Origin: Acanthosepion lycidas | Lineage: Eukaryota > Mollusca > Cephalopoda > Sepiida > Sepiidae | Assembly (NCBI GenBank): GCA_963932145.1 | Contig: OZ010577.1 | Span: forward strand, 15,725,889-15,789,888 | Length of the DNA: 64,000 nucleotides | Reading direction: 5' to 3' | In this document: positions 50,905 through 61,112 of the stretch, one piece after another | How the letters are laid out: each line of letters opens with the position of its first letter | Numbering within the stretch: the first letter of the stretch is position 1 | Notes under the pieces: model-generated | Told to the model about the DNA's origin: nothing | The model's database searches: none | What the model saw: the letters and a program-made list of their open reading frames with translations, nothing else | Position numbers and translations under genes: made by a program

Positions 50905-52325
50905 CCTCTAAAAGCTGCTTTCAATTATTTTTCATTCAAACTCATACAGTGAGCGTAGCATGCAAAGGTTACGACTAACGTAACAGGGATTTCCTTGAAA
51001 AACTGTGTGGACGCAAAATGATTGATCGCTGTATGTTTCTCTCCTGCCGTACGTTCTATTTACCTTTACATTCTTTCATTTCACTTTATGAACAGGCAAG
51101 AGCCTCCTCTCAAACCGGCTTACAATTATTTTTCATTCGAACTTATACAGTGAGCATAGCAGGCAAAGGATACCATTCATATAACAGGGATTTCCTTGAA
51201 AAACTGTGTGGACGCAAAGTGGGTGATCGCTGTATGTTTCTCTCCTGCCGTGCGTTCTATCTACCTTTACATTCTTTCATTTCACTTTATGAACAGGCAA
51301 GAGCCTCCTCTAAAACCTGCTTACAATAATTTTTCATTCGAACTCATACAGTGAGCGTAGCATGCAAAGGTTACGACTCACGTAACAGGGATTTCCTTGA
51401 AAAAGTGTGTGGACGCAAAATGGGTGATCGCTGCATGTTTCTCTCCTGCCGTACGTTCTATTTACTTTTACATTCTTTCATTTCACTTTATGAACAGGCA
51501 AGAGCCTCCTCTAAAACCGGCTTACAATTATTTTTCATTCGAACTCATACAGTGAGCGTAGCATGCAAAGGTTACGACTCACGTAACAGGGATTTCCTTG
51601 AAAAACGGTGTGGACGCAAAATGGATTATCGCTGTATGTTTCTCTCCTGCCGTGCGTTCTATTTACATTTACTTTCTTTCATTTCACTTTATGAACAGGC
51701 AAGGGCCTCCTCTAAAACCGGCTTACAATTATTTTTCATTCGATCTCATACAGTGAGCGTAGCATGCAAAGGATACTATTCATATAACAGGGATTTCCTT
51801 GAAAAACTGTGTGGACGCAAAATGGGTGATCGCTGTATGTTTCTCTCCTGCCGTGCGTTGTATTTACCTTTACATTCTTTCATTTAACTTTATGAACAGG
51901 CAAGAGCCTCCTCTAAAACCGGCTTACAATTATTTTTCATTCGAACACATACAGTGAGCGTAGCATGCAACGGCTACGACTCACGTAACAGGGATTTCCT
52001 TGAAAACCTGTGTGGACGCAAAATGGGTGATCGCTGTATGTTTCTCTCCTGCCGTGCGTTCTATTTACCTTTACATTCTTTCATTTCACTTTATGAACAG
52101 GCAAGGGTCTCCTCTAAAACCGGCTTACAATTATTTTTCATTCGAACTCATACAGTGAGCGTAGCATGCAAAGTATACTATTCATATAACAGGGATTTCC
52201 TTGAAAAACTGTGTGGACGCAAAGTGGGTGATTGCTGTATGTTTCTCTCCTGCCGTGCGTTCTATTTACCTTTACATACTTTCATTTAACTTTATGAACA
52301 GGCAAGAGCCTCCTCTAAATCCGGC
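50905..52325 (+). repeat. Mosaic relative of 56,725-58,917
   Basis: Shared rare marks are gctgctttcaatt, aaaatgattgatcg, cctctcaaacc, gcatagcaggcaaagg with ACCATTC, caataatttttc and gcaacggctacgac. The offset is 5,825 bp at the left and 6,628 bp at the right, so the other copy holds extra monomers (about 57,176-57,375 and 57,979-58,581). Confidence 0.75.
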
Positions 52326-53411
52326 TTGCAATTACTTTTCATTCGAACTCATACAGTGAGCGTAGCATGCAAAGGTTACGACTCACGAAACAGGGATTTC
52401 TTTGAAAAACTGTGTGGACGCAAAGTGGGTGATCGCTGTATGTTTCTCTCCTGCCGTGCGTTCTATTTACCTTTACATTCTTTCATTTCACTTTATGAAA
52501 AGGCAAGAGTCTCCTCTAAAACATGCTTACAATTATTTTTCATTCGAACTCATACAGTGAGGGTAGCATGCAAAGGATACTATTCATATAACAGGGATTT
52601 CCTTGAAAAACTGTGTGGACGAAAAATGGGTGATAGCTGTATGTTTCTCTCCTGCCGTGCGTTCTATTTGCCTTTACATTCTTTCATTTCACTTTATGAA
52701 CAGGCAAGTGTCTCCTCTAAAACCGGCTTACAATTATTTTTCATTCGAACTCATACAGTGAGCGTAGCATGCAAAAGATACTATTCATATAACAGGGATT
52801 TCCTTGAAAAACGGTGTGGACGCAAAATGGGATATCGCTGGATGTTTCTCTCCTGCCGTGCGTTCTATTTACCTTTACATTCTTTCATTTCACTTTATGA
52901 ACAGGCAAGAGCCTCCTCTAAAACCGGCTTACAATTAACCTTTCATTTGAACTCATAGAGTGAACGTACCATGCAAAGGTTACGACTCACGTAACAGGGA
53001 TTTCCTTGAAAATCTGTGTGGACGCAAAGTGGGAGATCGCTGTATGTTTCTCTCCTGCCGTGCGTTCTATTTACCTTTACATTCTTTCATTTAACTTTAT
53101 GAACAGGCAAGAGCCTCCTCTAAAATCTGCTTACAATTATTTTTCATTCAAACTCATACAGTGAGCGTAGCATGCAAAGGTTACGACTCACGTAACAGGG
53201 ATTTCCTTGAAAAACTGTGTGGACGCAAAGTGGGTGATCGCTGTATGTTTCTCTCCTGCCGTGCGTTCTATTTACCTTTACATTCTTTCATTTAACTTTA
53301 TGAACAGGCAAGAGCCTCCTCTAAAAGCTGCTTACAATTATTTTTCATTCGAACTCATACAGTGAGCGTAGCATGCAAAGGTTACGACTCACGTAACAGG
53401 GATTTCCTTGT
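52326..53411 (+). repeat. Satellite with a divergent monomer near 52.9 kb
   Basis: The left part (52,326 to about 52,660) matches 54,938 onward at 2,612 bp, again a 13-monomer spacing. Near 52,930-52,975 there is one inserted base and a cluster of private changes (aacctttcatttg, catagagtgaacgtacc). Confidence 0.65.
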
Positions 53412-56400
53412 AAAACTGTGTGGACGCAAAGTGGGTGATCGCTGTATGTTTCTCTCCTGCCGTGCGTTCTATTTACCTTTACATTCTTTCATTTAACTTT
53501 ATGAACAGGCAAGAGGCTCCTCTAAAAGCTGCTTGCAATTATTTTTCATTCGAACTCATACAGTGAGCGTAGCATGCAAAGGTTACGACTCACGTAACAG
53601 GGATTTCCTTGAAAAACTGTGTGGACGCAAAGTGGGTGATCGCTGTATGTTTCTCTCCTGCCGTGCGTTCTATTTACCTTTACATTCTTTCATTTCACTT
53701 TATGAACAGGCAAGAGTCTCCTCTAAAACATGCTTACAATTATTTTTCATTCGAACTCATACAGTGAGCGTATCATGCAAAGGATACTATTCATATAACA
53801 GGGATTTCCTTGAAAAACTGTGTGGACGCAAAATGGGTGATAGCTGTATGTTTCTCTCCTGCCGTGCGTTCTATTTACCTTTACATTCTTTCATTTCACT
53901 TTATGAACAGGCAAGAGCCTCCTCTAAAACCGGCTTACAATTATTTTTCATTCGAACTCATACAGTGAGCGTAGCATGCAAAGGATACTATTCATATAAC
54001 AGGGATTTCCTTGAAAAACGGTGTGGACCCAAAATGGGTGATCGCTGTATGTTTCTCTCCTGCCGTGCGTTCTATTTACCTTTACATTCTTTCATTTAAC
54101 TTTATGAACAGGCAAGAGGCTCCTCTAAAAGCTGCTTACAATTATTTTTCATTCGAACTCATACAGTGAGCGTAGCATGAAAAGGTTACGACTCACGTAA
54201 CAGGGATTTCCTTGAAAAACTCTGTGGACGCAAAATGGGTGATCGCTGTATGTTTCTCTCCTGCCGTGCGTTCTATTTACCTTTACATTCTTTCATTTAA
54301 CTTTATGAACAGGCTAGAGGCTCCTCTAAAAGCTGCTTACAATTATTTTTCATTCGAACTCATACAGTGAGCGTAGCATGCAAAGGTTACGACTCACGTA
54401 ACAGGGATTTCCTTGAAAATAGGTGTGGACGCAAAGTGGGTGATCGCTGTATGTTTCTCTCCTGCCATCGTTCTATTTACCTTTACATTCTTTCATTTCA
54501 CTTTATGAACAGGCAAGTGTCTCCTCTAAAACCGGCTTCAATTATTTTTCATTCGAACTCATACAGTGAGCGTAGCATGCAAAGGTTACGACTCACGTAA
54601 CAGGGATTTCCTTGAAAAACTGTTTGGACGCAAAATAGGTGATCGCTGTATGTTTCTCTCCTGCCGTGCGTTCTATTTACCTTTACATTCTTTCATTTCA
54701 CTTTATGAACAGGCAAGGGTCTCCTCTAAAACCGGCTTACAATTATTTTTCATTCGAACTCATACAGTGAGCGTAGCATGCAAAGGATACTATTCATATA
54801 ACAGGGATTTCCTTGAAAAACTGTGTGGACGCAAAGTGGGTGATCGCTGTATGATTCTCTCCTGCCGTGCGTTCTATTTACCTTTACATTCTTTCATTTA
54901 ACTTTATGAACAGGCAAGAGCCTCCTCTAAATCCGGCTTGCAATTATTTTTCATTCGAACTCATACAGTGAGCGTAGCATGCAAAGGTTACGACTCACGA
55001 AACAGGGATTTCCTTGAAAAACTGTGTGGACGCAAAGTGGGTGATCGCTGTATGTTTCTCTCCTGCCGTGCGTTCTATTTACCTTTACATTCTTTCATTT
55101 CACTTTATGAACAGGCAAGAGTCTCCTCTAAAACATGCTTACAATTATTTTTCATTCGAACTCATACAGTGAGGGTAGCATGCAAAGGATACTATTCATA
55201 TAACAGGGATTTCCTTGAAAAACTGCGTGGACGCAAAATGGGTGATAGCAGTATGTTTCTCTCCTGCCGTGCGTTCTATTTACCTTTACATTCTTTCATT
55301 TCACTTTATGAACAGGCAAGAGCCTCCTCTAAAACCGGCTTACAATTATTTTTCATTCGAACTCATACAGTGAGCGTAGCATGCAAAGGATACTATTCAT
55401 ATAACAGGGATTTCCTTGAAAAACGGTGTGGACCCAAAATGGGTGATCGCTGTATGTTTCTCTCCTGCCGTGCGTTCTATTTACCTTTACATTCTTTCAT
55501 TTAACTTTATGAACAGGCAAAAGGCTCCTCTAAAAGCTGCTTACAATTATTTTTCATTCGAACTCATACAGTGAGCGTAGCATGCAAAGGTTACGACTCA
55601 CGTAACAGGGATTTCCTTGAAAAACTGTGTGGACGCAAAATGGGTGATCGCTGTATGTTTCTCTCCTGCCGTGCGTTCTATTTACCTTTACATTCTTTCA
55701 TTAAACTTTATGAACAGGCAAGAGCCTCCTCTAAAAGCTGCTTACAATTATTTTTCATTCGAACACATACAGTGAGCGTAGCATGCAAAGGTTACGACTC
55801 ACGTAACAGGGATTTCCTTGAAAAACTCTGTGGACGCAAAATGGGTGATCGCTGTATGTTTCTCTCCTGCCGTGCGTTCTATTTACCTTTACATTCTTTC
55901 ATTTCACTTTATGAACAGGCAAGAGCCTCCTCTAAATCCTGCTTACAATTATTTTTCATTCGAACTCATACAGTGAGCGTAGCATGCAAAGGTTACGCCT
56001 CACGTAACAGGGATTTCCTTGAAAAAGTGTGTGGACGCAAAAAGGGTGATCGCTGTATGTTTCTCTCCTGCCGTGCGTTCTATTTACCTTTACATTTTTC
56101 ATTTCATTTTATGAACAGGCAAGAGCCTCCTCTAAAACCGGCTAACAATTATTTTTCATTCGAACTCATACAGTGAGCGTAGCATGCAAAGGATACTATT
56201 CATATAACAGGGATTTCCTTGAAAAACTGTGTGGACGCAAAGTGGGTGATCGCTGTATGTTTCTCTCCTGCCGTGCGTTGTATTTACCTTTACATTCTTT
56301 CATTTCACTTTATGAACAGGCAAGAGCCTCCTCTAAAACAGGCTTACAATTATTTTTCATTCGAACTCATACAGTGAGCGTAGCATGCAAAGGTTACGAC

Positions 56401-56571
56401 TCACGTAACAGGGATTTCCTTGAAAAACGGTGTGGACGCAAAATGTGTGATCGCTGTATGTTTCTCTCCTGCCGTGCGTTCTATTTACATTTACTTTCTT
56501 TCATTTCACTTTATGAACAGGCAAGGGCCTCCTCTAAAACCGGCTTACAATTATTTTTCATTCGAACTCAT
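53412..56571 (+). repeat. 3.16 kb block, copy 1 (repeats at 37 monomers)
   Basis: This matches 60,841-64,000 base for base except for two substitutions I noted (54,330/61,759 and 54,624/62,053). Offset is 7,429 bp. Rare marks include gtatcatgc, gtggaccc, gcatgaaaagg, gaaaatagg, one-base-short ctgccatcg, one-base-short ggcttcaatt, cacgaaac, aaactgcgtgg, gatagcagt, tacgcctcacg and acatttttcatttcat. Confidence 0.93.
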
Positions 56572-56724
56572 ACAGTGAGCGTAGCATGCAAAGGATACTA
56601 TTCATATAACAGGGATTTCCTTGAAAAACTGTGTGGACGAAAAATGGGTGATTGCTGTATGTTTCTCTCCTGACGTGCGTTGTATTTACCTTTACATTCT
56701 TTCATTTAACTTTATGAACAGGCA
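56572..56724 (+). repeat. Short satellite link
   Basis: Most of one B monomer, with ctgacgtgcg near 56,671-56,680. Whether it belongs to the 3.16 kb block cannot be seen because the second copy runs off the window. Confidence 0.5.
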
Positions 56725-58917
56725 AGAGGCTCCTCTAAAAGCTGCTTTCAATTATTTTTCATTCGAACTCATACAGTGAGCGTAGCATGCAAAGGTTACG
56801 ACTCACGTAACAGGGATTTCCTTGAAAAACTGTGGACGCAAAATGATTGATCGCTGTATGTTTCTCTCCTGCCGTGCGTTCTATTTACCTTTACATTCTT
56901 TCATTTCACTTTATGAACAGGCAAGAGCCTCCTCTCAAACCGGCTTACAATTATTTTTCATTCGAACTCATACACTGAGCATAGCAGGCAAAGGATACCA
57001 TTCATATAACAGGGATTTCCTTGAAAAACTGTGTGGACGCAAAGTGGGTGATCGCTGTATGTTTCTCTCCTGCCGTGCGTTCTATCTACCTTTACATTCT
57101 TTCATTTCACTTTATGAACAGGCAAGAGCCTCCTCTAAAACCTGCTTACAATAATTTTTCATTCGAACTCATACAGTGAGCGGAGCATGCAAAGGTTACG
57201 ACTCACGTAACAGGGATTTCCTTGAAAAAGTGTGTCGACGCAAAATGGGTGATCGCTGTATGTTTCTCTCCTGCCGTGCGTTCTATTTACCTTTACATTT
57301 TTCATTTCATTTTATGAACAGGCAAGGGTCTCCTCTAAAACCGGCTTACAATTATTTTTCATTCGAACTCATACAGTGAGCGTAGCATGCAAAGGATACT
57401 ATTCATATAACAGGGATTTCCTTGAAAAACTGTGTGGACGCAAAATGGGTGATCGCTGTATGTTTCTCTCCTGCCGTACGTTCTATTTACTTTTACATTC
57501 TTTCATTTCACTTGATGAACAGGCAAGAGCCTCCTCTAAAACCGGCTTACAATTATTTTTCATTCGAACTCATACAGTGAGCGTAGCATGCAAAGGTTAC
57601 GACTCACGTAACAGGGATTTCCTTGAAAAACGGTGTGGACGCAAAATGGGTGATCGCTGTATGTTTCTCTCCTGCCGTGCGTTCTATTTACATTTACTTT
57701 CTTTCATTTCACTTTATGAACAGGCAAGGGCCTCCTCTAAAACCGGCTTACAATTATTTTTCATTCGAACTCATACAGTGAGCGTAGCATGCAAATGATA
57801 CTATTCATATAACAGGGATTTCCTTGAAAAACTGTGTGGACGCAAAATGGTTGATCGCTGTATGTTTCTCTCCTGCCGTGCGTTGTATTTACCTTTACAT
57901 TCTTTCATTTAACTTTATGAACAGGCAAGAGCCTCCTCTAAAACCGGCTTACAATTATTTTTCATTCGAACTCATACAGTGAGCATAGCATGCAAAGGAT
58001 ACTATTCATATAACAGGGATTTCCTTGAAAAACTGTGTGGACGCAAAATGGGTGATCGCTGTATGTTTCTCTCCTGCCGTGCGTTCTATCTACCTTTACA
58101 TTCTTTCATTTAACTTTATGAACAGGCAAGAGCCTCCTCTAAAACCGGCTTACAATTATTTTTCATTCGAACTCATACAGTGAGCGTAGCATTCAAAGGT
58201 TACGACTCACGTAACAGGGATTGCCTTGAAAAACTGTGTGGACGCAAAATGGGTGATCGCTGTATGTTTCTCTCCTGCCGTGCGTTCTATTTACATTTAC
58301 TTTCTTTTATTTAACTTTATGAACAGGCAAGAGCCTCCTCTAAAACCGGCTTACAATTATTTTTCATTCGAACTCATACAGTGAGCGTAGCATGCAAAGG
58401 ATACTATTCATATAACAGAGATTTCCTTGAAAAACTGTGTGGACGCAAAATGGTTGATCGCTGTATGTTTCTCTCCTGCCGTGCGTTCTATTTACCTTTA
58501 CATTCTTTCATTTAACTTTATGAACAGGCAAGAGCCTCCTCTAAAACCGGCTTACAATTATTTTTCATTCGAACACATACAGTGAGCGTAGCATGCAACG
58601 GCTACGACTCACGTAACAGGGATTTCCTTGAAAACCTGTGTGGACGCAAAATGGGTGATCGCTGTATGTTTCTCTCCTGCCGTGCGTTCTATTTACCTTT
58701 ATATTCTTTCATTTCACTTTATGAACAGGCAAGGTTCTCCTCTAAAACCGGCTTACAATTATTTTTCATTCGAACTCATACAGTGAGCGTAGCATGCAAA
58801 GGATACTATTCATATAACAGGGATTTCCTTGAAAAACTGTGTGGACGCAAAGTGGGTGATCGCTGTATGTTTCTCTCCTGCCGTGCGTTCTATTTACCTT
58901 TACATTCTTTCATTTAA
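56725..58917 (+). repeat. Mosaic relative of 50,905-52,325
   Basis: Carries the marks listed for 50,905-52,325 plus extra monomers, and a two-base deletion near 56,834 (aactgtggacg). The monomer at 57,176 has a one-base-short acatttttcatttcat that resembles the one near 56,093, suggesting exchange between neighbours. Confidence 0.75.
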
Positions 58918-59849
58918 CTTTATGAACAGGCAAGAGCCTCCTCTAAAACCTGCTTAAAATTATTTTTCATTCGAACTCATACAGTGAGCGTAGCATGCAA
59001 AGGTTACGACTCACGTGACAGGGATTTCCTTGAAAAACTGTGTGGACGCAAAATGGGTGATCGCTGTATGTTTCTCTCCTGCCGTGCGTTCTATTTTCCT
59101 TTACATTCTTTCATTTCACTTTATGAACAGGCTAGGGTCTCCTCTAAAACCGGCTTACAATTATTTTTCATTCGAACTCATACAATGAGCGTAGCATGCA
59201 AAGCATAATATTCATATAACAGGAATTTCCTTGAAAAACTGTGTGGACGCAAAGTGGGTGATCGCTGTATGTTTCACTCCTGCCGTGCGTTCTATTTACC
59301 TTTACATTCTTTCATTTCACTTTATGAACAGGCAAGAGCCTCCTCTAAAACCTGCTTACAATTATTTTTCATTCGAACTCATACAGTGAGCGTAGCATGC
59401 AAAGGTTACGACTCACGTAACAGGGATTGCCTTGAAAAACTGTGTGGACGCAAAATAGGTGATCGCTGTATGTTTCTCTCCTGCCGTGCGTTCTATATAC
59501 ATTTACTTTCTTTCATTTAACTTTATGAACAGGCAAGAGCCTCCTCTAAAACCGGCTTACAATTATTTTTCATTCGAACTCATACAGTGAGCGTAGCATG
59601 CAAAGGTTACGACTCACGTAACAGGGATTTCCTTGAAAAACTGTGTGGACGCAAAATGGGTGATCGCTGTATGTTTCTCTCCTGCCGTGCGTTCTATTTA
59701 CCTTTACATTCTTTCATTTAACTTTATGAACAGGCAAGAGCCTCCTCTAAAAGCTGCTTACAATTATTTTTCATTCGAACACATACAATGAGCGTAGCAT
59801 GCAAAGGTTACGACTCACGTAACAGGGATTTCCTTGAAAAACTCTGTGG
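58918..59849 (+). repeat. Irregular satellite, becoming A-only
   Basis: About five monomers. The last B derivative (gcataatattc, about 59,200) is followed only by A monomers until about 61,190. Confidence 0.6.
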
Positions 59850-60510
59850 ACGCAAAATGGGTGATCGCTGTATGTTTCTCTCCTGCCGTGCGTTCTATTT
59901 ACCTTTACATTCTTTCATTTAACTTTATGAACAGGCTAGAGGCTCCTCTAAAAGCTGCTTACAATTATTTTTCATTCGAACTCATACAGTGAGCGTAGCA
60001 TGCAAAGGTTACGACTCACGTAACAGGGATTTCCTTGAAAATAGGTGTGGACGCAAAGTGGGTGATCGCTGTATGTTTCTCTCCTGCCATCGTTCTATTT
60101 ACCTTTACATTCTGTCATTTCACTTTATGAACAGGCAAGTGTCTCCTCTAAAACCGGCTTACAATTATTTTTCATTCGAACTCATACAGTGAGCGTAGCA
60201 TGCAAAGGTTACGACTCACGTAACAGGGATTTCCTTGAAAAACTGTGTGGACGCAAAGTGGGTGATCGCTGTATGTTTCTCTCCTGCCGTGCGTTCTATT
60301 TACCTTTACATTCTTTCATTTAACTTTATGAACAGGCAAGAGGCTCCTCTAAAAGCTGCTTGCAATTATTTTTCATTCGAACTCATACAGTGAGCGTAGC
60401 ATGCAAAGGTTACGACTCACGTAACAGGGATTTCCTTGAAAAACTGTGTGGACGCAAAGTGGGTGATCGCTGTATGTTTCTCTCCTGCCGTGCGTTCTAT
60501 TTACCTTTAC
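59850..60510 (+). repeat. 3-monomer duplication, copy 1
   Basis: Recurs at 60,452-61,112 (offset 602 bp). Both copies contain ctgtcatttcac (near 60,113 and 60,715), which is absent from the related monomers at 54,367 and 61,796 that share gaaaatagg and ctgccatcg. Confidence 0.85.
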
Positions 60511-61112
60511 ATTCTTTCATTTAACTTTATGAACAGGCTAGAGGCTCCTCTAAAAGCTGCTTACAATTATTTTTCATTCGAACTCATACAGTGAGCGTAG
60601 CATGCAAAGGTTACGACTCACGTAACAGGGATTTCCTTGAAAATAGGTGTGGACGCAAAGTGGGTGATCGCTGTATGTTTCTCTCCTGCCATCGTTCTAT
60701 TTACCTTTACATTCTGTCATTTCACTTTATGAACAGGCAAGTGTCTCCTCTAAAACCGGCTTACAATTATTTTTCATTCGAACTCATACAGTGAGCGTAG
60801 CATGCAAAGGTTACGACTCACGTAACAGGGATTTCCTTGAAAAACTGTGTGGACGCAAAGTGGGTGATCGCTGTATGTTTCTCTCCTGCCGTGCGTTCTA
60901 TTTACCTTTACATTCTTTCATTTAACTTTATGAACAGGCAAGAGGCTCCTCTAAAAGCTGCTTGCAATTATTTTTCATTCGAACTCATACAGTGAGCGTA
61001 GCATGCAAAGGTTACGACTCACGTAACAGGGATTTCCTTGAAAAACTGTGTGGACGCAAAGTGGGTGATCGCTGTATGTTTCTCTCCTGCCGTGCGTTCT
61101 ATTTACCTTTAC
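60452..61112 (+). repeat. 3-monomer duplication, copy 2
   Basis: Tandem copy of 59,850-60,510, overlapping its end by the shared junction monomer. Its right part also belongs to the second 3.16 kb block. Confidence 0.85.
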
